Shown: piece by piece, positions 46,133 through 54,626 of the stretch
Position numbering within the stretch: position 1 is the first letter of the stretch
How the letters are laid out: each line of letters begins with the position of its first letter
NCBI RefSeq assembly: GCF_025263565.1
Contig: NZ_CP079865.1
Location: 2,480,001 to 2,544,000 of the forward strand
Source: Mycobacterium sp. SMC-8
GTDB lineage: Bacteria > Actinomycetota > Actinomycetes > Mycobacteriales > Mycobacteriaceae
Length of the DNA: 64,000 nt
Direction: 5' to 3'
Made by a program: the position numbers and the translations under genes
Notes under the pieces: model-generated
Seen by the model: only the letters and a program-made list of their open reading frames with translations
Database searches by the model: none
What the model was told of the DNA's origin: nothing

Positions 46133-46471
46133 CAACGGACCGACAACGCGCGGGGTCGATGGCGCCCGTCACCAGACCACTCTGTCCTCGCTGCACCGAT
46201 CACCGAGCTACGCCCCCTGAAAAACCCCGTCGCGTCAATATAGCGCGAACGGGCAGACGATACTCATCGTGTGCGACAAGCTGACCTCGGAGTCCTGCGG
46301 CAGTATCAATTAGGGCAGATCCGGAAGCTTAGCGCATGGTCGGCGGCGCCGGGGGCATTCAGCAAACATTGCGAGTAAGGCTTCGTCTGCTGGGTTGCGG
46401 GCCGATACGGCTCCCGAGACGCTCAGAGTGGCATGCGCGGAGTTGTCGCCGGACCGCGTTAGCCTCCCCGC
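46133..46471. promoter_or_regulatory. Divergent control region of the helicase-nuclease locus
   Basis: A 339-bp gap between the starts of the Exo-DinG-RecQ gene (46132, minus) and the PLD-helicase gene (46472, plus). No gene was recognised. TATATT on the minus strand (46237-46242) fits a mycobacterial -10 box and would give a leader of about 100 nt for the fusion gene. A shared control region supports co-regulation of the two arms. Confidence 0.4.
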
Positions 46472-49400
46472 GTGGAGACTGGACTGTACGAATCTGTGCT
46501 CACCCCGCGGCTGCAGTCAGCACTTAATGACACATCGGGGTTGCACACCGAGCTGAGCACGGTCGACGACGCTGAGCAGGCGCTCGTCCTCGCCCGCCAC
46601 CTGAGCCCGCTGATCGAGCGGCAGCTGCGAGCCGCGCGCGGTGCTGAAGAGCGCGCGCACCTCGCCCGGAGGATTCTCGCGGCTCTCGGTGACCCCGACG
46701 TCTTAGAGGATGCGCCGTATCAGGACGAGCCGACGAAGATTCGCCGCCTGGACGCCGTGACGGTTGATGCGTTGGGCTGGGTGCAGCCACCGCGGCCGGC
46801 CACGCCGCTGTCGGATGCCGCACTGATGACCAACGCCCGAAACGAACCGACCCTCGCCGCCGAGCTGCGCGCGGAATTGGCGAGTGCCGACCACGTGGAT
46901 CTGCTGTGCGCATTCGTGAAATGGCATGGCCTGCGGCTGCTGGAACGGGAGCTCACCGAGTTGCGCCAGCGTGGCGTGCCGCTGCGTGTCATCACCACGA
47001 CCTACCTCGGCGCCACCGATGCCCGGGCCCTGGATGCCCTGGTGAATGACTTCGGTGCCGAAGTGCGCATCACCTACGACACCAACATGACACGTCTGCA
47101 CGCCAAGGCGTGGTTGTTGCGGCGCAACACCGGCTTTCATACCGCCTACGTCGGCTCGTCCAATCTGTCTCACGCTGCGCTGGTGGACGGCTTGGAGTGG
47201 AACGTACGACTGTCGGCGATCGCGACACCGCATCTGTTGGAGAAGTTCCGCACCACCTTCGACTCCTACTGGGAAAACCGAGAATTCGAGCCTTACCGGC
47301 CGGACGAGGATGGCGAGAGGCTGCGCAACGCGCTGGAGGTCGCCTCGGGGAAGAAGGAACGGGACCCGTTGGCCATCACGCTGTCGGGCTTGGAAGTCAC
47401 TCCGAAGCCTTACCAAGCAGAACTGTTGGAACAGCTCGACGCCGCACGAACGCTCCATGATCGTCACCGCAACCTGATTGTCGCGGCCACCGGCACCGGC
47501 AAGACGGTGATCGCCGCCTTGGATTACCGCCAGCTGGCCCGTGAAGTGCACCGGCGGGATCTCACGTTGCTGTTCGTGGCACACCGCAAAGAAATCCTGA
47601 CGCAGTCCCGGCGGATGTACCAGGAAGTCCTCACCGACCCCACCTTTGGTGAACTGCTCGTCGGCGGAGACCAGCCCACCAAGTGGCGCCATGTCTTCGC
47701 CAGCATCCAATCCTTGACGGCCGACCGCCTTTCCACCATCAACCCTGACCACTTTGATGTCGTGGTCATCGACGAGTTCCACCATGCTCAGGCGGCGTCC
47801 TACCGGCGGCTGCTCGACCACATCGAACCCATGGAACTGGTGGGGCTGACCGCGACACCCGAACGCGGCGACGGCATCGACGTTCGCGCGTTCTTTGACG
47901 GGCGCGTCGCCGCGGAGCTGAGGTTGTGGGATGCCTTGGAACAGAACCTTCTTTGTCCGTTCCACTACTTCGGGGTGTACGACGGCACCGATCTGGAACG
48001 ACTGCAGTGGCGCCGCGGAGGGTATGACCTCGCCGGACTGAGCGAGGTCTATACCGCTAGCGATGCACGCACCCGGATTGTGCTGGATCAGCTCCGGGAC
48101 AAGATCGCCGATGTCGGCGCCATGCGCGCCCTCGGATTCTGCGTCAGCGTCGAGCACGCGCGTTACATGGCGGACAAGTTCGTCGCAGCCGGCATTCCGG
48201 CGCGTGCGGTTGTGGGTCTCGATGACAGCGCCGAGCGTCGAGAGGCGCTGGCGGCGTTGAGCAACCGCGACATCAACGTGCTTTTTACCGTCGACCTCTT
48301 CAACGAAGGACTGGATATCCCGTTGGTGGACACTGTGCTGTTTCTTCGGCCCACCGAGAGCGCGACCGTCTTCCTGCAACAGCTGGGTCGGGGATTGCGG
48401 CTGGCGCCGGGCAAGTCGGTGCTGACGGCGCTGGACTTCGTGGGGCATCAGCGCAAAGAGTTCCGTTTCGACCAGCGGTTCCGTGCATTGACCGGGGTCG
48501 GGCGTAAACGGCTGGAAAAGGAGATTGAGCAGGGTTTTCCGTTCCTGCCGTCCGGTAGCCAGATTGTGCTCGACGAGGTCGCCCAACGGATCGTGTTGGA
48601 GAACGTCCGACAGCAGGTCGCCCCGAAGAAGGCGACTTTGGTTTCGGAGATTCGCGCGCATCCCGACAGCCTGCTCGCCTCGTATCTGCAGGAGTCCGGG
48701 CGCGGTCTGGAGGACGTTCTGCGCACCGACCGGTCATGGACCACGCTGTGCCGCGCCGCCGGGAAGCTGGGGCCGCTGCCCGGTTCGCGGGAGTCCGAAC
48801 TGGTGAAGCGCGTGAAGGCGCTCGCACATGTGGATGACCGCCACCGGGCCGAGGCGTATCGCGCTCTGCTGGCGGGTGGTGCCATCACCGAGCAGCGGCT
48901 GGCAGACATGCTGTTCTACTCGCTGTACCCCAACGGTGGGGGATTCGACAGTGCTGCAGCGGGACTCGACATCCTCCGCAGGGAAGAGGTCGCGGCGGAG
49001 ATGCGCCAGGTCGTCGACATCGCCTTCGACGCCGCGCACCGCAGCACCTACGCGCTGGGTGATCTGATCCCGAAATTGGCCGATGTGCCGTTGGCTCTGC
49101 ACGCCACCTACTCGCGCGAAGAGATCCTCGCTGGGCTGGGCTGGGTGTCGGAGAAGCGGACGCCGTCCACCATGCGGGAGGGCGTGGCCTGGTGTCCGGC
49201 GGTCAATGCCGACGCCTTCCTCATCACACTGAAGAAGACCGATACCGACTACTCGCCGACGACCATGTACCGCGACTTCGCGCTGAGCTCGGACCTGTTC
49301 CACTGGGAGTCGCAGTCGACCACGTCGGCGGCGTCACCGACAGGGCAGCGGTACATCCACCACAGTGAGCGTGGCTCACACATCCTGCTGTTTGTGCGGG

Positions 49401-49558
49401 AGACGAAGACGAACGCGCTGGGTGCGGCGCCGTACATCTTCCTGGGGCCGGCGGACTACGTCTCGCATGAGGGGGACCGGCCGATGGCGATTACCTGGCG
49501 GTTGCGGCGTTCGATGCCGGCGGAGGTGTACCTGGGGGCGCGGGCGGCGGTGGCGTAG
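46472..49558 (+). CDS. PLD-nuclease/SF2 helicase/DUF3427 protein
   Basis: A 1028-residue intact protein. Residues of about 125-285 form a phospholipase-D-like nuclease domain with one HKD motif (HAKAWLLRRNTGFHTAYVGS, His near 210, followed by SNLSHAALVDGLEWN). Residues of about 315-720 are an SF2 helicase: AATGTGKT (Walker A near 338-347), VVIDEFHHAQ (near 432), GLTATPERGDG, FTVDLFNEGLDIP and QQLGRGLRLAPGK. The C-terminal 300 residues match the DUF3427 type. The GTG at 46472 fits the N-terminus. The combination is recurrent in restriction/defence-associated helicases. It is divergent from the two large helicase genes and the only uninterrupted member. Confidence 0.9.
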   Translation: METGLYESVLTPRLQSALNDTSGLHTELSTVDDAEQALVLARHLSPLIERQLRAARGAEERAHLARRILAALGDPDVLEDAPYQDEPTKIRRLDAVTVDALGWVQPPRPATPLSDAALMTNARNEPTLAAELRAELASADHVDLLCAFVKWHGLRLLERELTELRQRGVPLRVITTTYLGATDARALDALVNDFGAEVRITYDTNMTRLHAKAWLLRRNTGFHTAYVGSSNLSHAALVDGLEWNVRLSAIATPHLLEKFRTTFDSYWENREFEPYRPDEDGERLRNALEVASGKKERDPLAITLSGLEVTPKPYQAELLEQLDAARTLHDRHRNLIVAATGTGKTVIAALDYRQLAREVHRRDLTLLFVAHRKEILTQSRRMYQEVLTDPTFGELLVGGDQPTKWRHVFASIQSLTADRLSTINPDHFDVVVIDEFHHAQAASYRRLLDHIEPMELVGLTATPERGDGIDVRAFFDGRVAAELRLWDALEQNLLCPFHYFGVYDGTDLERLQWRRGGYDLAGLSEVYTASDARTRIVLDQLRDKIADVGAMRALGFCVSVEHARYMADKFVAAGIPARAVVGLDDSAERREALAALSNRDINVLFTVDLFNEGLDIPLVDTVLFLRPTESATVFLQQLGRGLRLAPGKSVLTALDFVGHQRKEFRFDQRFRALTGVGRKRLEKEIEQGFPFLPSGSQIVLDEVAQRIVLENVRQQVAPKKATLVSEIRAHPDSLLASYLQESGRGLEDVLRTDRSWTTLCRAAGKLGPLPGSRESELVKRVKALAHVDDRHRAEAYRALLAGGAITEQRLADMLFYSLYPNGGGFDSAAAGLDILRREEVAAEMRQVVDIAFDAAHRSTYALGDLIPKLADVPLALHATYSREEILAGLGWVSEKRTPSTMREGVAWCPAVNADAFLITLKKTDTDYSPTTMYRDFALSSDLFHWESQSTTSAASPTGQRYIHHSERGSHILLFVRETKTNALGAAPYIFLGPADYVSHEGDRPMAITWRLRRSMPAEVYLGARAAVA

Positions 49559-49678
49559 CGCAAGAAAGATCAGAGGAGGGAAGCAGGGATCTGGTGATGT
49601 GGCTGTGCTACTTGAGGTTCCCCAGAAGTAGTGGACATCTGAGATAGCGGGACGGTGGTCCCGTGGAAGGATGTTCGT

Positions 49679-50002
49679 ATGTCTGGTCGTCGGCGTTCGT
49701 TTACCCCGGAGTATCGGGTGGAGGCCGCGCATCGGGTGATCGATGGGAATCGGCGGGTTGCTGAGGTGGCCCGTGAGTTGGATTTGCATGAGAATCAGCT
49801 GCACAAGTGGGTGGCTGATGAGCGGCGGCGGATGGCCGCTGCGGTCGGCGGTACTGTGCCGGAGCCTGGTGACAGTCAGCAGCTTTCACCGGATGAGCGG
49901 GCGGAATTGATACGGCTACGGGCCAAGGTTGCCGAGCAGTCCAAGGACATCGCATTCCTGGAAAAAGCGTCGGCGTACTTTGCGGGCAAGCATCTAAAGT
50001 GA
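49679..50002 (+). CDS. IS3-family OrfA
   Basis: A 107-residue HTH protein (RRRSFTPEYRVEAAHRVIDG, RVAEVARELDLHENQLHKWV) with a C-terminal coiled-coil segment (LIRLRAKVAEQSKDIAFLEKA). It is the DNA-binding half of an IS3-family transposase. Its stop overlaps the OrfB start (GTGA at 49999-50002). It is unrelated at the sequence level to the IS6110-like OrfA. Confidence 0.92.
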   Translation: MSGRRRSFTPEYRVEAAHRVIDGNRRVAEVARELDLHENQLHKWVADERRRMAAAVGGTVPEPGDSQQLSPDERAELIRLRAKVAEQSKDIAFLEKASAYFAGKHLK

Positions 50003-50889
50003 GCCGGTTCGAGCTCATGGCCGCGGAGTGCGCCTCCCACGATGTCGTCAGGATGGCCCAGCTGCTGGGTGTGTCCACCTCGGGCTACTACAAGCATCGC
50101 GACCGTCTCCGGGCCAGCGAGCCCACGCCGGCAGTCCAGCGTCGCCGGGACCTGGAAGTCAAGATTCTGACCCATCACACGAACTCCAACGGCACCTACG
50201 GGTCGCCGCGGATCACCGCCGATCTGCATGAGGCCGGGGACCAGGTTTCGCACAACACGGTCGCCAAGATCATGGCGGAGTTGGGGATCGAGGGCGTCAG
50301 TCCGCGCACCTTCAAGACCACCACGGTCGTTGATCCGTGCGCGTCGTTCCCGCCGGATCTGGTGGGTCGCCGCTTTGACCAGGGCCGTATCGACGCGGTG
50401 TGGTCCACCGACATCACCTACCTGAGCTGCGGTGAAGGCGACATGTTTCTGTGTGCGATCCGCGACGAACATTCCCGCCGGGCACTGGGCTGGGCGGTCG
50501 ATGATCACATGCGCACCGAGTTGGTGACCACGGCCGTGGATCGGGCAGTGTTCACCCGCGGCGGCAACGCCAACGGCGTCATACTGCATTCAGACCGCGG
50601 GACCCAATTCACCTCGCACGGCATGGCTGAGGCCGCCGCCGAGCATGGTTTGCGCCGTTCGATGGGTGCCACTGGGATCTGCTGGGATAACGCCGGTGCC
50701 GAATCGCTGTGGTCGACGTTCAAGCATGAGTTCTACTACCGGCACACTTTCGCGACGAAAGTCGAATTGATTGCAGCAGTTGACAATTGGATGCGATTCT
50801 ACAATCATCAACGTAGGCACTCGGCGATCGGTCAGCGCTCACCAATTAGCTACGAACGCACCATGAGTGTCACCCTGGAAGCAAGCTAA
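49999..50889 (+). CDS. IS3-family OrfB (DDE transposase)
   Basis: A 296-residue catalytic subunit: N-terminal HTH_21-like part (LLGVSTSGYYKHRDR), then the rve fold with VWSTDITYLSCGEG, LHSDRGTQFTS and the Glu in WDNAGAESLWSTFKHE, and the closing YNHQRRHSAIGQRSPISYE. All three acids are present and the frame is complete. The GTG at 49999 overlaps the OrfA stop. Confidence 0.93.
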   Translation: MSRFELMAAECASHDVVRMAQLLGVSTSGYYKHRDRLRASEPTPAVQRRRDLEVKILTHHTNSNGTYGSPRITADLHEAGDQVSHNTVAKIMAELGIEGVSPRTFKTTTVVDPCASFPPDLVGRRFDQGRIDAVWSTDITYLSCGEGDMFLCAIRDEHSRRALGWAVDDHMRTELVTTAVDRAVFTRGGNANGVILHSDRGTQFTSHGMAEAAAEHGLRRSMGATGICWDNAGAESLWSTFKHEFYYRHTFATKVELIAAVDNWMRFYNHQRRHSAIGQRSPISYERTMSVTLEAS

Positions 50890-50914
50890 CCGCGTCCACT
50901 TTTTCTGGGGAACC

Positions 50915-51139
50915 CCACCGGCGTCCCCGCTGCGCACCACCGACGAGCTGTTCACCGACGCGCATCTGGAAGCGGTCGGCTTCTTCGAGACCGTGCAGAC
51001 CACATCCGGCCCGGTACGGTTTTCCGGTGTGCCGACCGGCTTTTCGCGCACTCCCGGCCGGGTGCGCGGTGGTGCGCCACGATTGGGGGAACACACGGCC
51101 GAAGTGCTCGCAGAGGTCGGGATCGCGCCGCCAAATTAG
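50915..51139 (+). pseudogene. C-terminal fragment of a family III CoA-transferase (CaiB/BaiF)
   Basis: The frame emerging from the IS3 right end reads PASPLRTTDELFTDAHLEAV ... FSGVPTGFSRTPGRV ... GGAPRLGEHTAEVLAEVG. This is the characteristic end of CaiB/BaiF CoA-transferases (LGEHTxEVL), finishing at TAG 51137-51139. The first 80% of the gene is missing, presumably deleted with or after the IS3 insertion. Confidence 0.8.
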
Positions 51140-51163
51140 GCTGCGGCGCTTCCGATATGACGG

Positions 51164-51469
51164 TTACACCGGCGGGCAGTACGTCATGTTCGCGAGCACG
51201 ACGTAGTCTGCGGCGCTGTCCCAGTCGAGGTCTGGGTTGTCGCTCATCACGAAGCCGACGATCTGCGAATGCGGCGTACCGAGGTCCAGCTGACGGCAGA
51301 CGGCGTACGCGCTGTGGACGGTCGCGTACGGGTTGGAACTGGTGATGCCCACCTTCTGCAGCCGGTCGAGGAACGCGGCGTCCTGTGGTGCGGCGGCAGC
51401 GGGTGCTGCCAGCCCGACGGTCGCCGCCGCGGCCATGCCTGCGATCGTGAGCCTGGTGAGTGTCGTCAT
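51164..51469 (-). CDS. DUF732-family secreted protein
   Basis: A 101-residue exported protein with a Sec signal peptide (hydrophobic core IAGMAAAATVGLAAPA, cleavage near AAA-APQ) and the DUF732 mature domain: FLDRLQKVGI, NPYATVHSAYAVCRQLDLGT and DSAADYVVLANMTYCP, with two conserved cysteines. The function of DUF732 is unknown. An IS630 element begins only 11 bp upstream of the ATG, so the native promoter has been moved 1.1 kb away. Compare the decayed paralogue at 27626-27857. Confidence 0.88.
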   Translation of the reverse strand: MTTLTRLTIAGMAAAATVGLAAPAAAAPQDAAFLDRLQKVGITSSNPYATVHSAYAVCRQLDLGTPHSQIVGFVMSDNPDLDWDSAADYVVLANMTYCPPV

Positions 51470-51480
51470 GTCGATTCCTA

Positions 51481-52606
51481 GTGTTCTGAGTCATTAATTC
51501 GTGGGCTCTTGGTAGTATGGGTGATGCCGTCACCGCATGCTGTCGAGATCGTGTTGACTGAGGATGAACGCGCTGAATTGGAGGGCTGGGTTCGGCGGCG
51601 CAACAGTGCTGCTGGGTTGGCCCTTCGGGCCCGCATCGTGTTGGCGTGTGCTGATGGCGGCGGCAACGCCGAAGTTGCTGATCGGCTTGAACTGCATCGG
51701 GGCACGATCCGCAAGTGGCGCAACCGCTTCGCTGAGAAGCGTTGTGATGGACTGCTTGACGAGCCGCGACCGGGCCGTCCTCGTGTCGTGGGTGACGGGC
51801 AGATCGAAGCGTTGATCACCGCGACGTTGGAGACCTCCCCGCCGGATGCCACTCACTGGTCGACGCGGTCGATGGCCGAGCATCTGGGTCTGTCGCAATC
51901 GATGGTGTCCCGGGTGTGGCGAGCGTTCGGATTGGCGCCACACAAACAGGATTCGTGGAAATTATCGAGGGATCCATTGTTCGTGGCGAAGGTCCGCGAC
52001 ATCGTGGGTCTGTACCTGGATCCGCCGGAGCGGGCCATGGTGCTCTGTGTCGATGAGAAGACCCAAATCCAGGCGCTCAATCGCACTGCGCCGGTGTTCC
52101 CGATGCTGCCGGGCACCCCGGCGCGGGCCACCCATGACTACGTCCGCCACGGCACGTCCAGTCTGTATGCCGCTCTGGATCTGGCCACCGGCACGGTGAT
52201 CGGATCGTTGCACGCACGGCACCGTTCCCAGGAGTTCCTGGCGTTCTTGAAGAAGATCGATGCCGCAGTGCCCGCCGATCTGGACTGCCACGTCGTGCTC
52301 GACAACGCCTCCACACACAAGACGCCGGCGGTCAAGCGTTGGCTCATCGCCCATCCGCGCTTCGTCCTGCACTTCACCCCGACCAGCTCGTCGTGGCTTA
52401 ATCTCGTCGAACGCTGGTTCGCCGAACTCACCACCAAAAAACTGCGCCGCGGCACCCACACCTCAGTACGCCAACTCAACGCCGACATTCGCGCATGGAT
52501 CGACACCTGGAACGACAACCCACGGCCCTACGTTTGGACCAAGACCGCCGACCAAATCCTCGAATCCGTCGCCAACTACTGCCGCCGAATTAATGACTCA
52601 GGACAC
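51481..52606 (+). mobile_element. IS630-family element, copy A
   Basis: Ends GTGTTCTGAGTCATTAATTC (51481-51500) and, inverted, GTGTCCTGAGTCATTAATTC (52606-52587) are flanked by the TA dinucleotide (51479-51480 and 52607-52608), as expected for the IS630/Tc1 group. Length 1126 bp. A second copy, broken by an IS6110-like element, lies at 54159-56651. Confidence 0.93.
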
Positions 52607-52609
52607 TAG
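51524..52609 (+). CDS. IS630-family transposase
   Basis: A 361-residue transposase with an N-terminal HTH pair (GNAEVADRLELHRGTIRKWR; STRSMAEHLGLSQSMVSRVW) and a DDE domain: LCVDEKTQIQALNR, VVLDNASTHKTPAVKRWL and the acid in SSSWLNLVERWFAELT. The ATG at 51524 is preceded by an in-frame GTG. The stop codon TAG is completed by the TA target and the following host G, so the element itself carries no stop. Confidence 0.92.
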   Translation: MPSPHAVEIVLTEDERAELEGWVRRRNSAAGLALRARIVLACADGGGNAEVADRLELHRGTIRKWRNRFAEKRCDGLLDEPRPGRPRVVGDGQIEALITATLETSPPDATHWSTRSMAEHLGLSQSMVSRVWRAFGLAPHKQDSWKLSRDPLFVAKVRDIVGLYLDPPERAMVLCVDEKTQIQALNRTAPVFPMLPGTPARATHDYVRHGTSSLYAALDLATGTVIGSLHARHRSQEFLAFLKKIDAAVPADLDCHVVLDNASTHKTPAVKRWLIAHPRFVLHFTPTSSSWLNLVERWFAELTTKKLRRGTHTSVRQLNADIRAWIDTWNDNPRPYVWTKTADQILESVANYCRRINDSGH

Positions 52610-53138
52610 GTGGATCGAGCCGCTGAAGCACCAACCGGGCTTCAGCAAACACAGCAGCTGTGGCCCGCGACCGCAGGCTCCTGTCTCTGCCCGGCATCGT
52701 AGCGCCGATGAGGGATGCCGCCCAACCGCGAAGCAACATTGGCTCGGCTAACTTTTGCGCGAGCAAGGGTTGCGGAAATGACGGTAACGCTGCTGCATCT
52801 GTCGGCGACATCAGTGATTGCGGGGGATCACGGGTGACCGCGCCGCGGGGGAATCGGGGGAGCCTGAGCTGAGTCGCTTCGATCGTCGCGCTGACGGGGG
52901 TTGAGCGTGACGAATGTGACTGCTGTGGCTAATCGGGCAATTGATGTCGGGTAGCTCCTACGAAGAGGGGAATCCCCGATTCCCTTTGTCGGTGTGCAAG
53001 CGCATCATCGTGCATAAGGAATCGGAACGACTGCAGTTGATCGTTGACGGCAAACAGAGAGCAGGCACTGGGGGTGTCGCGGGTGTCCGGTCGGGTGGGG
53101 CTGCGGCCGGCGCCCGGCACAGATTGTGGGGGTGCACA
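52610..53138. other. Gap between IS630 copy A and the zinc-ribbon membrane gene
   Basis: A 529-bp region with no gene I can support. It contains hairpin GCTGAAGC-N9-GCTTCAGC (52622-52646) and hairpin GGGAAT-CCCCG-ATTCCC (52968-52984). Short frames across it have no recognisable domain. Confidence 0.45.
52622..52646. terminator. Hairpin next to IS630 copy A
   Basis: Perfect 8-bp stem GCTGAAGC/GCTTCAGC with a 9-nt loop, 13 bp after the IS630 target TA. No U-tract follows. Before the IS inserted, this hairpin was just upstream of the DUF732 gene. Confidence 0.3.
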
Positions 53139-54167
53139 GTGAGTAGTGGGTATGACGGCGCACCGATGGTGGCCTGCCCGCACGGGCACCTCAACGCGGG
53201 GAACTACAAGTTCTGCGGACAGTGTGGATCGCCGATCGGCGTCGTGGCGTTTCCCGACGACGATGCTGTCGCCGAAGACGAACGCCCGCTGCGGCGCCGC
53301 AGTCTGGTCATCGGCGCTGCGATCGCCGCGGTGCTCCTGGTGGCGGTCGTCGCCGCGGTCGGGTTTCTGATCACCCGGTCATCCACAGATGACGAAACCA
53401 CCCCGCAGGCAGACGGTTTCACGGCCGGCACGGCGAACCCGGCGGGCATGGTGCCGGCCTGCACGATGGCACCGCTGGTGCAGGCCGAGTCGGTCGCCAT
53501 GACAGCCGACGGGATGACCGTCGACGCCGCGTTCATGTCGCAGTGCGCCGGCGGCAATACCGAGGCCTCGCCATCTGCGCGGATCACCGTCGCCGACGGC
53601 CAACGGGACATCGCGGCAGGGGTTTTCGACTTCTCCGCCGCACCTTTGACGATGAAGCCGGGTGAGACGGCGCGTCGCACACTGGTGTTCCCCGCGGGAA
53701 CATACTGGCGGACCACCGCGATGTTCACCGGCGCTCCGCAACTGGTATTCCATCCCGGCGAGCAGGCCGAAGCAAGGACGGCCGCGTCGTCGGGTTCGGA
53801 CCGGTTGGTCGCCCAGTCCGCCGCCGAACCCGAGCACGGCAGCATCGACGGGGTGGCCGAAGCTGTGCTGCGGGAACTTCGGGACGCGGACTACGGGTAC
53901 GTGTCCGGGTCACTCGCGAATCGCTGGGTGCCGCAGATCAGCGCGAAGAAGTCCGGATTGGTCGTTGATGGCAGGACGCTCACCAGCGCCGACGTGCTAC
54001 GCGACCACCTCGAGCTGAGAGACAGGTACAGCGGAGTGCTGTTGGTGTCGTCGGCGCAGTGGACGACCTTCAGCTCCGCGGACTTCTGGGTGACCGTCGT
54101 CGGGGCGCCGAAGTTGTCACCGCCCGAGGCGAACGCGTGGTGTGACGCGAACGGCCTAGTGTTCTGA
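53139..54167 (+). pseudogene. Zinc-ribbon membrane protein, C-terminus cut by IS630 copy B (native 364 aa, stop at 56728)
   Basis: From GTG 53139 the protein has an N-terminal zinc ribbon (CPHGHLNAGNYKFCGQCG), a membrane helix (about residues 65-88), and an extracytoplasmic domain with cysteines (PACTMA, SQCAGG). Today the frame ends two codons inside IS630 (GLVF). Joining 53139-54158 to 56654-56728 gives 1095 nt, 364 codons plus stop, restoring a 23-residue tail (GADDCFAKFVSSLFGVDGTT and YRK region). The native stop lies 7 bp before the next gene. The truncated form may still fold, but it loses a conserved-looking cysteine. Confidence 0.82.
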
Positions 54168-54297
54168 GTCATTAATTCGTGGGCTCTTGGTAGTATGGGT
54201 GATGCCGTCACCGCATGCTGTCGAGATCGTGTTGACTGAGGATGAATGATCCGCCCCGGCGTGTCCGGAGAGTTCTTCTGTTGGGAAGGATGGGCAC

Positions 54298-54624
54298 GTG
54301 GGAACGAAGTCATCGAAGCGGTATCCAGACGAGCTGAAGGCGCGAGCGGTGCAGATGGTGGCCGATCTGCGCAGCGACACGGTCTCGGAGTGGGAGGCGA
54401 TGGGCCGGGTTGCTGATCTGCTGGGCGTCGGTACCGCCGAGACGGTGCGCAAATGGGTCCGCCAGGCCGAGATCGACGCCGGAGATCGGGCTGGGCAGAC
54501 CAGCGAGGAATCCGAGGTCCTGCGCAAGCTGCGCCGGGAGAACGCCGAACTCAAGCGGGCCAACGCGATTTTGAAGGCGGCGTCGGTTTTCTTCGCTGCC
54601 GAGCTCGACCGGCCGTCTCAGTAG
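54298..54624 (+). CDS. IS6110-like OrfA (copy B)
   Basis: The 108-residue product is identical in sequence to OrfA of copy A at 37587-37913. Same HTH, coiled coil and frameshift context. Confidence 0.93.
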   Translation: MGTKSSKRYPDELKARAVQMVADLRSDTVSEWEAMGRVADLLGVGTAETVRKWVRQAEIDAGDRAGQTSEESEVLRKLRRENAELKRANAILKAASVFFAAELDRPSQ

Positions 54625-54626
54625 TC

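Larger units (their letters stand above)
49616..50914 (+). mobile_element. IS3-family insertion sequence
   Basis: The left end GGTTCCCCAGAAGTAGTGGAC (first 20 bases at 49616-49635) and the inverted right end GGTTCCCCAGAAAAAGTGGA (50914-50895) bound a 1299-bp element with orfA and orfB. No 3-bp duplication is visible. The right flank enters the middle of a CoA-transferase gene while the left flank is the downstream region of the PLD-helicase gene, so an adjacent deletion is likely. Confidence 0.85.

Noticed and set aside
46703..48661. A 652-codon minus-strand frame inside the PLD-helicase gene
   Set aside because: Shadow of the real gene; no conserved motif and biased composition.
52590..52811. 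A possible small gene or old IS remnant after IS630 copy A
   Set aside because: No family match, no ribosome-binding site and a frame that overlaps the IS end.
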